Shown: positions 40,654 through 48,903 of the stretch, piece after piece | Numbering within the stretch: the stretch's first letter is position 1 | Layout of the letters: each line of letters begins with the position of its first letter | Origin: Streptomyces sp. 840.1 | GTDB lineage: Bacteria > Actinomycetota > Actinomycetes > Streptomycetales > Streptomycetaceae | Direction: 5' to 3' | DNA length: 64,000 nt | Assembly: GCF_003751445.1 (NCBI RefSeq) | Contig: NZ_RJUU01000001.1 | Coordinates: 563,001-627,000 of the forward strand | Translations under genes and position numbers: made by a program | The notes under the pieces: generated by a model | What the model was told of the DNA's origin: nothing | Databases searched by the model: none | What the model saw: only the letters and a program-made list of their open reading frames with translations

Positions 40654-42033
40654 CTAGCCGCGTCGGCGCGTCCTTCGGGCCATCAGCGTGGCCGCCGATC
40701 CCGCGACCAGCAGCGCTGCCGCGATCCCGCCGATCACCCATTCACCGCCGCGCGAGCCCGTGTTCGGGAGCTCTCCGCCCGGGTGGGGCCGGTGCGGCCA
40801 GGAGTGCGTCGGGGTGGGCCTGGGGCCGGGGGTCGACTCGGACGGGGACGGTCCCGACGTGTCCGTCGGAGTGGGGCTCGGCGTGTCCGTCGGGGTGGGG
40901 CTGGGTGAGTCCGTGGGCGTCGGGGTGGGCGAGTCCGTCGGGGTCGGCGAGGGCGACGGTTCCGCGTCGCAGTCCGGCAGATCGCCGTCGAAGGGATAGG
41001 CGTGCATCTCCTGGCCGCCCGACTCGCCCGCCGAGGTGTGGGTGAGCGAACCCGCGCTGTAGAAGCGGCCGTTGGTGCCGCTGACGTCCAGCCGGGTCTG
41101 GCTCGACTGCTGCCCGATCAGCACACTGCCCTGGAACTGGCCGGTGCCGCCGAGACCGATCTCCGTGGCATCCGGGAAGTTCCACAGCAGGTTCTCGCGG
41201 AGGCCGGACTGCGGCAGGGACCCCATGTACGTCCTGATGTTCCGGGTCGTGCCGTACACGTTGACCAGTACGGTGGCGCCGTCCGGAACGCCGTTGAAGA
41301 CGATGCCCTCGTCCCCGCCCGCGCCCGAAGCGATATCGGCGTCCAGCGCGAAGACCTGGAGCGGCGAGGTGCCGTCGCCCGTGAACATGGTCTCCGAACC
41401 GTTGTTCTCGGTGGTGCCGGTCGTCGGGCGGCGGTGGTCGGCGTTGTCGTCGTACGCGTAGCAGTGGCTGGCCTCCGTGAGCTGTCCGCGCAGGTCCGCG
41501 TAGGGGACGATCGCGTCCGGGTCACTGATCGGCGCCGTGTCCGGATCGACCGTGCCGCTCAGCGCCTGGGCGTACCGGACCCGCCCGGTGTTCGCCATCT
41601 CCACCGCGAGAAGCCGCTGGCCGCCGGCGATCGTGAGGTTCCCGCCGACGGTGAGGTAGTCGCTGCCGTTGGGCGGCGGCACCCGTGAGCCGACACCCGC
41701 GACGCCGACGTTGTAGATCTGCGAGGCACCGGGCCGCTTGTTCATGTCGAACTCGCCGAGGGTGACGATCTTCCCCTCGGCCTCGGCCGCCGCCTCCCGG
41801 ACCAGGTAGTCGCCACCGACGTAGATGTTGATGTTGCTGTCGTGGTTGACCACGGGCCCGTTGTTCGGGTCGTTCCAGTCGGTGGGGCAGTCGTCCCCCA
41901 GACACGGCCCGAGCCCGCCGGGCAGCGGGTCGGCGGCCGCGGCGGGGGCGAGGGCCCCCACCATGGCCGCCGCTGCCGCCACCGTCACCGCCACGCGGTG
42001 AGTTTTACCGCTTCTGCGCGCTTTTGTTCCCAT
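40654..42033 (-). CDS. Secreted choice-of-anchor A protein with LPNTG sorting signal
   Basis: A 459-residue exported protein. An N-terminal signal peptide ends in APAAAADP. A choice-of-anchor A domain follows (about residues 45-340; [28 protein letters not shown]). A low-complexity Pro/Thr/Ser/Asp linker ([19 protein letters not shown]) leads to LPNTG, a hydrophobic segment ([19 protein letters not shown]) and a basic tail RRTRRRG, a full cell-wall sorting signal. It is probably sortase-anchored; many Streptomyces substrates have LAxTG, so LPNTG is noteworthy. The ATG at 42033 was chosen over an upstream TTG. Confidence 0.9.
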   Translation of the reverse strand: MGTKARRSGKTHRVAVTVAAAAAMVGALAPAAAADPLPGGLGPCLGDDCPTDWNDPNNGPVVNHDSNINIYVGGDYLVREAAAEAEGKIVTLGEFDMNKRPGASQIYNVGVAGVGSRVPPPNGSDYLTVGGNLTIAGGQRLLAVEMANTGRVRYAQALSGTVDPDTAPISDPDAIVPYADLRGQLTEASHCYAYDDNADHRRPTTGTTENNGSETMFTGDGTSPLQVFALDADIASGAGGDEGIVFNGVPDGATVLVNVYGTTRNIRTYMGSLPQSGLRENLLWNFPDATEIGLGGTGQFQGSVLIGQQSSQTRLDVSGTNGRFYSAGSLTHTSAGESGGQEMHAYPFDGDLPDCDAEPSPSPTPTDSPTPTPTDSPSPTPTDTPSPTPTDTSGPSPSESTPGPRPTPTHSWPHRPHPGGELPNTGSRGGEWVIGGIAAALLVAGSAATLMARRTRRRG

Positions 42034-42140
42034 ACAGCGCAATATGCAGGTTTACTGAGTACTCATCAGCTGTGCCACGCCGGTCGGGCGTGCCGCTTCC
42101 GCCGACCGGTCGGCCGGGCGGCCCCGGACGGCGGCGCCCG

Positions 42141-43154
42141 TCAGCCCGCCAGCAGCTTCGCCTCGGTGTCCGGATCGAGGCCGACGGAGGGCCGGTCGGG
42201 CCGCTGCGGCGCGCTGCCGCCGCGTTCGCACAGCCACTCCCAGGTGTCCTGGACCGTCTCCCCGACCGGCCGGCAGCGCAGCCCGGTGGCGTACGCCCGG
42301 CTGACATCGCCCTGGTGCAGGGTGTCGTAGAGCTCGCCCGGCGGCAGCCAGACCGGCAGGTCGGACCAGGGCTCGACGCCCGCCGCGAGGATCGCCCCGG
42401 TGTCGGTCCAGCGCAGCTCGGCACCGGAGCCGGTGGCCCGCACGCAGGCGTCGAGCAGCTCCCCCATGGTGGTGTGCCCCGGGCGGCTGACCAGGTTGTA
42501 CGGTCCGTGCAGTTCCTGCCCGGCGGCGTCCAGCAGCCATCCGGCGAGGTCGCGTGCGTCGATGTACTGAAGGGGCAGATCAGGTGTCCCGGGGGCCAGT
42601 ACGGGTCCGCCGCGGGCGATCCGGGTCAGCCACCAGGGCAGCCGGCCGATGTTCTCCCAGGGGCCGATGATCAGCCCGGCGCGGACGAGCAGCGCCCGGT
42701 CCCCGAAGGCCTCCAGTGCGGCCAGTTCGCCACCGCGTTTGGCCAGGGGGTACGAGACGTCGCCGCCGGCGTCCGGGGAGGCGCCGTCCACCAGCGGACC
42801 GTCCTCGGGCAGACCTGCCGGGGCCGGGTAGGCGTAGACGGAGCGGCTGGAGACGTACGCGTAGCGCCGGGCCCGTCCGGCGAGCAGCCGGGCCGCGTCC
42901 CGTACGGCCGAGGGGGCGCCGCTCCAGGTGTCGACGACCAGGTCCCAGGTGTACGTGCCGTCCCCCGGCCCGCCGGCGGCCTCCAGCGCGGCCAGATCGT
43001 CCTCGGCGGTGCGGTCACCGAGCAGTTCGGCCGTGCCGGGCGGCGGTGCGTGGTGGCCCCGGTGGAACACGGTCACCTCCCAGCCGCGCGCGAGGGCGTC
43101 CTCGGTGACGGCCCGGCCGACGAACTCGGTACCACCCAGCATCAGAAGCCTCAT
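42141..43154 (-). CDS. NAD-dependent epimerase/dehydratase family protein
   Basis: A 337-residue extended SDR. The start LLMLGGTEFVGRAVTEDAL is the dinucleotide motif; YVSSRSVY and YPLAKRGGE supply the Ser and Tyr-x-x-x-Lys pair. It resembles the reductase/isomerase group of nucleotide-sugar epimerase-like proteins, possibly with another substrate. It stands alone, with 107 bp to the anchor protein gene and 103 bp to the LysR gene, both on the same strand. Confidence 0.87.
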   Translation of the reverse strand: MRLLMLGGTEFVGRAVTEDALARGWEVTVFHRGHHAPPPGTAELLGDRTAEDDLAALEAAGGPGDGTYTWDLVVDTWSGAPSAVRDAARLLAGRARRYAYVSSRSVYAYPAPAGLPEDGPLVDGASPDAGGDVSYPLAKRGGELAALEAFGDRALLVRAGLIIGPWENIGRLPWWLTRIARGGPVLAPGTPDLPLQYIDARDLAGWLLDAAGQELHGPYNLVSRPGHTTMGELLDACVRATGSGAELRWTDTGAILAAGVEPWSDLPVWLPPGELYDTLHQGDVSRAYATGLRCRPVGETVQDTWEWLCERGGSAPQRPDRPSVGLDPDTEAKLLAG

Positions 43155-43257
43155 GACAGCGACTCTGCATCCCCGCGCCCCGAACCGGAACCGGCCTCGC
43201 TGTGGGCTGAATCGGGCCCGGCGCGGGCCGGTCCCGTCCAGTCCGGCCGGTCCGGGC

Positions 43258-44211
43258 TCAGGAGGAATGGGCGAGCGGGCTCCGGTTGCGCAGCAGCCAC
43301 TGGCGGTAGCCCTCGACCCGCCCGGCCGCCTCCCGGTACGCGGCCTCCAGCTCCCCGTACACCGTCGCCGTGTCGGCGCCCGGCCGCGAGACCAGCAGCA
43401 GCCGCACCGCCAGCGGGTCGTCGCGCAGCGGGCGGATCGCCATGTCGTCGCGCGGGCCCGAGGTCGGCTGGCAGGGGGCGACCGCCTCGCCGAGGACGAC
43501 GAGGGAGGCGGCGGTGAGGTAGTCGCCGTGCAGCACGGTCGGCGCGACCCCGGCGGCGCCGAACACCCGGCGCAGGCCGTCCCATTCGCCGTCCACCGTG
43601 GGGTCGACCATCCACCGGTCGGCCGCCAGGTCGGTGAGGTCGACGACGGGCAGGGCGGCGGCCGGGTGGTCGCGGGCCATCGAGATGAACTGCGGTTCGC
43701 GGTCCAGGAGCACCCGCTGCACCAGGCCGTCCGGCACGTACAGCGGGCAGCCCTCCACCTCGTGCACGAACGCGACGTCGAGCCGGCCCGCCTCGACCGC
43801 GCGCAGCAGTGCGTGGGCGGACACGTCGACCCGCAGCGAGATGTCCGTGCCGGGCAGCCGGACGCGCAGCCTGCGCAGCCAGCCGCCGATGACCCGGCTG
43901 GCGGTGCAGCCGATCCGCAGCCGGGGACCGCCGGGCCGGGCGGCGTCCGCCTCCGCCTTGGCGTCGGTGACCAGCGCCCGCATGCCGTCCACGAGCGGGC
44001 GGGCCCTGCTCAGCACGGCGTGGCCGAGCAGGGTGGGGCGGCAGCCGGTGCGCTCGCGGCTGAACAGTTCGGCGCCCAGCGAGTTCTCGATGCGGCGCAG
44101 CTGGGTGGTGAGCGAGGGCTGGCTCACGCCCAGCCTGCGGGCCGCCCGGTGCAGGCTGCCGGTGTCGGCGATGGCGCACAGCGCCCTGAGGTGCCTCACC
44201 TCAAGCTCCAT
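43258..44211 (-). CDS. snpR: LysR family activator next to snapalysin (SnpR-type)
   Basis: A 317-residue LysR regulator: N-terminal HTH (LCAIADTGSLHRAARRLGVSQPSLTTQL) and a C-terminal ligand-binding domain. It is divergent from a snapalysin gene with 279 bp between, the known snpR/snpA arrangement in which the LysR protein activates the protease. The gap contains a symmetric T-N11-A type site. The ATG at 44211 gives MELEVRHLRALCA. Confidence 0.88.
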   Translation of the reverse strand: MELEVRHLRALCAIADTGSLHRAARRLGVSQPSLTTQLRRIENSLGAELFSRERTGCRPTLLGHAVLSRARPLVDGMRALVTDAKAEADAARPGGPRLRIGCTASRVIGGWLRRLRVRLPGTDISLRVDVSAHALLRAVEAGRLDVAFVHEVEGCPLYVPDGLVQRVLLDREPQFISMARDHPAAALPVVDLTDLAADRWMVDPTVDGEWDGLRRVFGAAGVAPTVLHGDYLTAASLVVLGEAVAPCQPTSGPRDDMAIRPLRDDPLAVRLLLVSRPGADTATVYGELEAAYREAAGRVEGYRQWLLRNRSPLAHSS

Positions 44212-44267
44212 ACCGCCGAGAGTAGGGCGGTGGGACCGTGCCGCACCAGACGCCCCAACCCCATCAA

Positions 44268-44286
44268 ACTCCTGTAATTCAGGGGT
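44268..44286. promoter_or_regulatory. LysR-type binding site between snpR and snpA
   Basis: The 19-bp site ACTCCTGTAATTCAGGGGT has 7-bp arms matching at 6 positions around TAATT and lies 57 bp upstream of snpR in the divergent gap. It fits the T-N11-A form of LysR sites. Confidence 0.5.
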
Positions 44287-44490
44287 TGGTGGAATGCCGG
44301 ACACCGTTTGTGCCCGCTCGCGTCATCGCGTGCTCACCCCGCAGCGGTGGTGGGGTGATAGGGCGGCGCTATCGCCGGTTGGCATCATCCGCCGGGGCTC
44401 CGACGTCACCGACACTCTCTCCGTACCGCACCCGTCCGAGTCCGATCACCGGACGGGTTCCTCGGACAGGTAACTGGTAGGAGACCCCCC

Positions 44491-45162
44491 ATGAGACACC
44501 CCAGGACCGTCATGTCGGCCGTGGTCGGCCTCGGCTTCGGCCTCGCCGCCGCGCTGGGAACCGCACCCGCGCTCGCCTCTGCCGCCCCCGCACCTGCCTC
44601 TTCCGCGCCGGCCCCCCACGTCGCGTACACCTCGCACTCCGGATCCCACGAGAGCGCCGCCGCCAACAAGGCGTTCTTCGAGGCGGTCGCGAAGTCGGTC
44701 GCCGAGAAGCGGGCCGCCCACCCGGGCGTCCAGTCGGTCACCATCGTCTACAGCACCGCCAACGCTCCCAGCTTCCGCACCCAGATAGCCAACAGCGCGC
44801 AGATCTGGAACAGCTCGGTCTCCAACGTCCGGCTGCAGGAGGGGTCCAACGCGGACTTCACCTACTACGAGGGCAACGACCCGAGCGGCTCGTACGCCAG
44901 CACCGACGGACACGGCAACGGCTACATCTTCCTCGACTACGCGCAGAACCAGCAGTACAACTCGACCCGGGTCACGACCCACGAGACCGGACACGTGCTC
45001 GGCCTGCCGGATCACTACTCGGGCCCGTGCAGCGAGCTGATGTCGGGCGGCGGCCCCGGCCCGTCCTGCACCAACCCGTATCCGAACACCAATGAGCGCA
45101 ACCAGGTCAACTACCTCTGGCAGAACGGCTTCGCGGCGGCGCTCGCCCGCAGCGGTTCCTGA
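44491..45162 (+). CDS. snpA: Snapalysin-family secreted zinc metalloprotease
   Basis: A 223-residue preproprotein. A signal peptide of about 30 residues (ends ALASAAP) precedes a propeptide and the M7 catalytic domain. The zinc site [12 protein letters not shown] gives HExxHxxGxxD, with Asp as third ligand, the snapalysin mark; MSGGG follows as the Met-turn. It is a small extracellular neutral protease, normally activated by the divergent LysR gene. A terminator lies 15 bp after the stop. Confidence 0.95.
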   Translation: MRHPRTVMSAVVGLGFGLAAALGTAPALASAAPAPASSAPAPHVAYTSHSGSHESAAANKAFFEAVAKSVAEKRAAHPGVQSVTIVYSTANAPSFRTQIANSAQIWNSSVSNVRLQEGSNADFTYYEGNDPSGSYASTDGHGNGYIFLDYAQNQQYNSTRVTTHETGHVLGLPDHYSGPCSELMSGGGPGPSCTNPYPNTNERNQVNYLWQNGFAAALARSGS

Positions 45163-45177
45163 CCGGGGCATGCGGAC

Positions 45178-45209
45178 AGGGGCCGCCCCGCAGGACGGGG
45201 GTGGCCCCT
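45178..45209 (+). terminator. Terminator of snpA
   Basis: AGGGGCC pairs with GGCCCCT and inner CCCC with GGGG around CAGGAC, giving a GC-rich hairpin 15 bp after the snpA stop. Confidence 0.6.
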
Positions 45210-45279
45210 CACCCGTTCAGTCCCGGTACGGACCACCCGGCGATTTCGGCAGGGACCACCCGTCGAGTTCGTTCACGGA

Positions 45280-45642
45280 TCACCCGTTGAGTTCGGCGCG
45301 TACGAGGGCCAGCAGCTCGTCCTCCGTCATCCCGAGCTCACGGGCGTCGCCGACCACCTCGCGGACCCGCTCCAGCAGCCTGGCACGGTGCGGGGAGACG
45401 CCCGCGGCGACCATCGCGCCGCGCCCCCGGCGCAGTTCGATGAGCCCTTCCTCGCGCAGCCGCTGGTAGCCGCGCAGCGCCGTGTGCACGTTGACGCCCA
45501 GCGATTCGGCGAGGACCCGGGCGGCGGGCAGCCGCTCGCCGGGGGCCACCGTCCCGTCGGCGACGGCGCGGCGCACGCAGGCCGCGATCTGGTCACCGAG
45601 CGGCACGGTGGAGGTGGGATCGACCCGGAAAAGCATGGTCAT
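45280..45642 (-). CDS. GntR family (YtrA-type) regulator
   Basis: A 120-residue GntR regulator: the winged helix contains LPAARVLAESLGVNVHTALRGYQRLREEGLI, and the short C-terminus (about 45 residues) marks the YtrA subfamily. The ATG overlaps the stop of the DUF1648 gene (ATGA), so the membrane protein and its regulator are one unit. The inverted repeat CATTGTT-N13-AACAATG at the operon start is the likely autoregulatory site. Confidence 0.9.
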   Translation of the reverse strand: MTMLFRVDPTSTVPLGDQIAACVRRAVADGTVAPGERLPAARVLAESLGVNVHTALRGYQRLREEGLIELRRGRGAMVAAGVSPHRARLLERVREVVGDARELGMTEDELLALVRAELNG

Positions 45643-46622
45643 TTTTCCGTTCGACGCTGATCGATCAGGGTGTTGAGAAGTGCTGCGGCGGTCGCCGAAT
45701 CCCGGACGGTCACCGCAAAGGACCGGCCGCCCGCCAACTGCGCCACGATTCCCTCTCCGGACCGGGTCATGACGCCGGTACGCCCGGGGCGGATCCGGTA
45801 GCCCCAGCCGCCGTATTCGGCCAGCGGGTTGATCCTACGGCTGCTCGCCGCCTCGATCCGGTCGAGCGGGACCCGTATCCGGGGCCACGGCAGCACTCCG
45901 GAGACGGTGATGCCACGCCGGTCCACCATGACGTACGGACGGGCGAAGACCGCGAGGAGCACACCCGCCACGAGAGCCGGAACCGCCGCGACCCAGCCGG
46001 CGGTGAGCAGCAGGGCGATCCCTCCCGTGCACACGGCGAGCGGGGCCACCGACAGCCACCAGGCCCCGGCGTTGCGCGCCCAGCCCGCGATCTCGCCGTC
46101 GGCCAGCGCGATCCGTTCACCGCCACCGGCCGGTCCGCGTCCGGCCGGGGCCTCTTCCGGAGGAAGGAGCGCGGCGAGCAGCAGGCCGATTCCGAAGGCG
46201 AGCGCGGCGACTCCCAGGGCAACGGCCATGTGCCACATCGGGAACGAGACGCCCTGCGCCCGGCCCTGCGCGTCCTGGGCCGCGTCCACGTTGATGAGCA
46301 GGGTGACCGCCATCAGGTAGCCGAGGCCGCCGGCGACGGCATAGCCACTGGCGACGGTCCTCCGGTACGCGGCGCCGGTGAACCTCCCGGCGACCGCCAT
46401 CAGGACCCACAGGGCCCCGATCCCGGCGAACAGCACCACGACGACGGCGATGTACGACCCCTGGCCCGCATGGTCGTCCGCCTCTCCGTTGCCCACGAAG
46501 TGGCTGGCCAGCCGCGCGGGCAGCCGGTCGCGGCGGGTGGCGAAGAGGATGAGGTCGGCGGCGAGGGCGAGTACGAACGGCAGCGCGGCGAGGCTCACAC
46601 GGCCAGCGTTTCGACGGTTCAT
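45639..46622 (-). CDS. DUF1648 multi-pass membrane protein
   Basis: A 327-residue membrane protein. The N-terminal DUF1648 segment (LPARLASHFVGNGEADD) sits between the first two of about six to seven membrane segments (LAALPFVLALAADLILFA, YIAVVVVLFAGIGALWVL). The last 110 residues form a soluble PH-like domain (VMVDRRGITVSGVLPWPRI). The ATG at 46622 has GGAGG 5 bases upstream. It is co-transcribed with a YtrA-type GntR regulator, an arrangement often linked to cell-envelope stress; that role is inference. Confidence 0.87.
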   Translation of the reverse strand: MNRRNAGRVSLAALPFVLALAADLILFATRRDRLPARLASHFVGNGEADDHAGQGSYIAVVVVLFAGIGALWVLMAVAGRFTGAAYRRTVASGYAVAGGLGYLMAVTLLINVDAAQDAQGRAQGVSFPMWHMAVALGVAALAFGIGLLLAALLPPEEAPAGRGPAGGGERIALADGEIAGWARNAGAWWLSVAPLAVCTGGIALLLTAGWVAAVPALVAGVLLAVFARPYVMVDRRGITVSGVLPWPRIRVPLDRIEAASSRRINPLAEYGGWGYRIRPGRTGVMTRSGEGIVAQLAGGRSFAVTVRDSATAAALLNTLIDQRRTEK

Positions 46623-46631
46623 AGAAACCTC

Positions 46632-46658
46632 CATTGTTTGCATGCTAGTAGAACAATG
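46632..46658. promoter_or_regulatory. GntR-type operator of the DUF1648/gntR operon
   Basis: CATTGTT-N13-AACAATG, perfect 7-bp arms, lies just upstream of the DUF1648 start and touches its ribosome site. YtrA-type regulators often repress their own operon from such sites. Confidence 0.65.
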
Positions 46659-46773
46659 AAGGTGAGGCAATGCGGAGCCCGCCTGACGGTGACGCGCTGT
46701 CAGGCGGGCTCGGTGACGGTCGGGTACGAGCGCTGAGCGGTTGGTGCGGTCCGACGCCCTGCGGGCCGGGCGG

Positions 46774-47442
46774 TCAGGCCAGTTCGAGGGGGAACGCTCC
46801 GCGGTGTCCGGTGCCCGCGCCGGCCGTCGGCCTCGGCTCGAACTCCGGGCAGCTCCAGGTCTCCTGGACGAATCCGCTGCGCCGGTCCCAGAGGTCGAGG
46901 ACATCGCCCCGGCCGTCCGCTCCCCGGTACTCGTCCTTGGCACCCCGGAAGCAGGCGAGCCCACCGGAGAGGCCCCGGCCGGGGGCCGGGAAGTAGTCCG
47001 AGAAGGCGCAGGCGATACAGCTCCGGAGCCGGACCCCGGGCGGAAGGACCCGCTGGATGGTGGCGAGCGCGGAGCCGAAGTCGCTCTCGGCCCGGTGGGA
47101 GCGGAAGCCCGCTCCGCCGAACTGCAGCTCCAGGTAGAGGTACGGGTCCGGCCTGCGCAGGGACAACAGGCAGCTGAGCCGCGCCTGCTGGGGCACCCCG
47201 TCCGCGGTGACCGGGAACGGCAGGTCCCATTCCAGGACGCAGTCGTTGAGCACACCGTCCGCCAGGGCGAACACCTCGCCCTGGTCCGGCGTGCCCGCCG
47301 CGGGACGCAGCCCGTCGAAGCTCTCGCCCTCGAAGTCCACTCCCCGGATACGGAGGCGGAGTTGCTGTCCGTCGGTGGTGAGGATGACGGCATCGGATCC
47401 CTGCCGGTCCCGGTACCACCCTGCCCACGACTCATCTGTCAT
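46774..47442 (-). CDS. DUF6304-like hypothetical protein
   Basis: A 222-residue soluble protein with start MTDESWAGWYRDRQGSDAV and several conserved Cys in LRSCIACAFSDYFP. I recall this as DUF6304, a Streptomyces family without known function; the assignment is moderate. I chose the ATG at 47442; a longer form from 47493 adds a Cys/Arg-rich stretch unlike the rest. It stands alone. Confidence 0.7.
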   Translation of the reverse strand: MTDESWAGWYRDRQGSDAVILTTDGQQLRLRIRGVDFEGESFDGLRPAAGTPDQGEVFALADGVLNDCVLEWDLPFPVTADGVPQQARLSCLLSLRRPDPYLYLELQFGGAGFRSHRAESDFGSALATIQRVLPPGVRLRSCIACAFSDYFPAPGRGLSGGLACFRGAKDEYRGADGRGDVLDLWDRRSGFVQETWSCPEFEPRPTAGAGTGHRGAFPLELA

Positions 47443-47538
47443 GGGCAGGGACTGTAGCCCGTGCCTCGGACACTCCCTCCTGCCGCCCTCCACTTCACCG
47501 CACGAGGCCTGTGACCTCGGCCGATCCTCCCCTCCCGC

Positions 47539-48582
47539 TCAGTGGGTCCGGCGGGTGACGAACTCCGCCAGGGCCAGGAGATCGCCCGCCGCGGACAGAT
47601 CGGGCACCGCGCGGGACAGGTGGTGCACGGCGCGCGCCATCCGGTCCGCGGCGCAGCTCTGCGCCCAGTCGCGGCCGCCGGCCCTGTCGACGGCGTCGGC
47701 GGCGCGGCTCACCTCGCCGACGGTGTTCATCGCACCCCGGTAGAGCGCGGTCAGTTCCGCGGCCGCCGGGGTGCCGGAGGTGAGCGCGGCGACCACGGGC
47801 AGCGACTTCTTGTGGGCGGCGAGGTCGGCCCCCACCGGCTTCCCGGTCTGGGCCGGGTCGCCCCAAATGCCGATGAGGTCGTCGATGAGCTGGAAGGCCA
47901 GCCCCGCCTCCCGGCCGAACCCGTCCATCGCGCCGACGGCACGCGCGTCGGCGCCCGCGTAGAGCGCGCCCAGCGCGCAGGCGCAGCCGAGCAGAGCACC
48001 CGTTTTGGCCGTCGCCATGGTGAGGCACTCGTCCAACGAGACCTCCTCCGGGCCTCTTTCCTCGAAGGCGCAGTCGGCCTGCTGTCCGGCACAGAGTTCG
48101 ATGATGCAGGTCGAGAGCCGGGCCGAGGCTCGCGGTGACACGGCTCGGGCGTCCTCGGCGAGCAGTCGCTGGGCGAGGGCCAGTACGGCGTCACCCGCGA
48201 TGACGGCATCCGGGATGCCGAACACCGTCCAGGCCGTGGCACGGTGACGGCGGGTCCGGTCCTCGTCGATGACGTCGTCGTGCAGCAGGGTGAAGTTGTG
48301 GGCCAGCTCCACGGCGACGGCCGCCCGCACGGCGTCCCTGGGATCGCCCCCGAGCGCCCGGGTGGCGGCCAGCACGAGCGCGGGTCTGATCGCCTTGCCC
48401 GCACCGGCGTCGGCCGGGCTTCCGTCGGCGTGCTGCCAGCCGAAGTGGTACATGACGACGCGCCGGATCGATCCGGGCAGCGAGTCGACCGCCGCCCGCA
48501 GGTGGGGGTCGACGAGGGCTCGGGTGTACTCCAGCAGAGCTGCGGCCTCGTTGCCCTCGGTCGCGGCGTCGGTACGGGTCAT
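47539..48582 (-). CDS. Polyprenyl diphosphate synthase, likely family 2 encapsulin cargo
   Basis: A 347-residue all-trans polyprenyl synthase. The two Asp-rich motifs are recognisable: LLHDDVIDEDRTR (first, DDxxD region) and FQLIDDLIGIWGD (second). GKAIRPALVLAATRAL is also typical. It condenses isopentenyl units to C15-C20 or longer diphosphates. It lies downstream of a family 2B encapsulin gene, and polyprenyl synthases of this kind are annotated as encapsulin cargo. The ATG at 48582 has no close ribosome site. The same frame stays open upstream through a Gly/Pro/Arg-rich stretch (to about 48870), which could be an unstructured cargo-loading extension or non-coding DNA. Confidence 0.88.
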   Translation of the reverse strand: MTRTDAATEGNEAAALLEYTRALVDPHLRAAVDSLPGSIRRVVMYHFGWQHADGSPADAGAGKAIRPALVLAATRALGGDPRDAVRAAVAVELAHNFTLLHDDVIDEDRTRRHRATAWTVFGIPDAVIAGDAVLALAQRLLAEDARAVSPRASARLSTCIIELCAGQQADCAFEERGPEEVSLDECLTMATAKTGALLGCACALGALYAGADARAVGAMDGFGREAGLAFQLIDDLIGIWGDPAQTGKPVGADLAAHKKSLPVVAALTSGTPAAAELTALYRGAMNTVGEVSRAADAVDRAGGRDWAQSCAADRMARAVHHLSRAVPDLSAAGDLLALAEFVTRRTH

Positions 48583-48730
48583 GGTCAATCGGTCACCCCG
48601 GTCGTTGCCGTCCCTGCCCGGTCGCTGTCGCCCCGGGCCGGGACGTGGGTGGTTGCTGTGTGTGCCTCGGACGGCGGCGCGTTCCGGACCGGGCCGGCCG
48701 GTGGCGCCGGCCCTGCCCGGACACGGCCCA

Positions 48731-48903
48731 GGGGCTGTCGTCGAACTGCCGTCGTCGCCCGAAGGGCGGCCGCGCGGGGTCAGGTGCGTGCTCTCGGCGT
48801 GCCGGCCCCGGGCCCCTGTACTGGACGTACCGGGGCCCGGGGCCGGTGCGGCGAGAGTGCGTGCATGGCGCCGCACGGCAGACGGCAGTTCGACGACAGG
48901 CCC
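48731..48903. repeat. 173-bp imperfect inverted repeat between encapsulin and cargo genes
   Basis: The outer arms (48731-48753 and 48881-48903) match at 22 of 23 positions around CGTCGAACTGCCGTC. Inner arms (about 48784-48822 and 48825-48864) also pair extensively. The right end touches the encapsulin stop codon. It may be a transcription or processing hairpin that sets the shell-to-cargo ratio, or a small mobile relic. The rest of 48583-48902 shows no convincing gene. Confidence 0.75.

Noticed and set aside
45639..47435. 598-residue fusion of the DUF1648 protein with an upstream segment
   Set aside because: The upstream part is a shadow of the 46774-47442 gene; the ATG at 46622 has a strong ribosome site.
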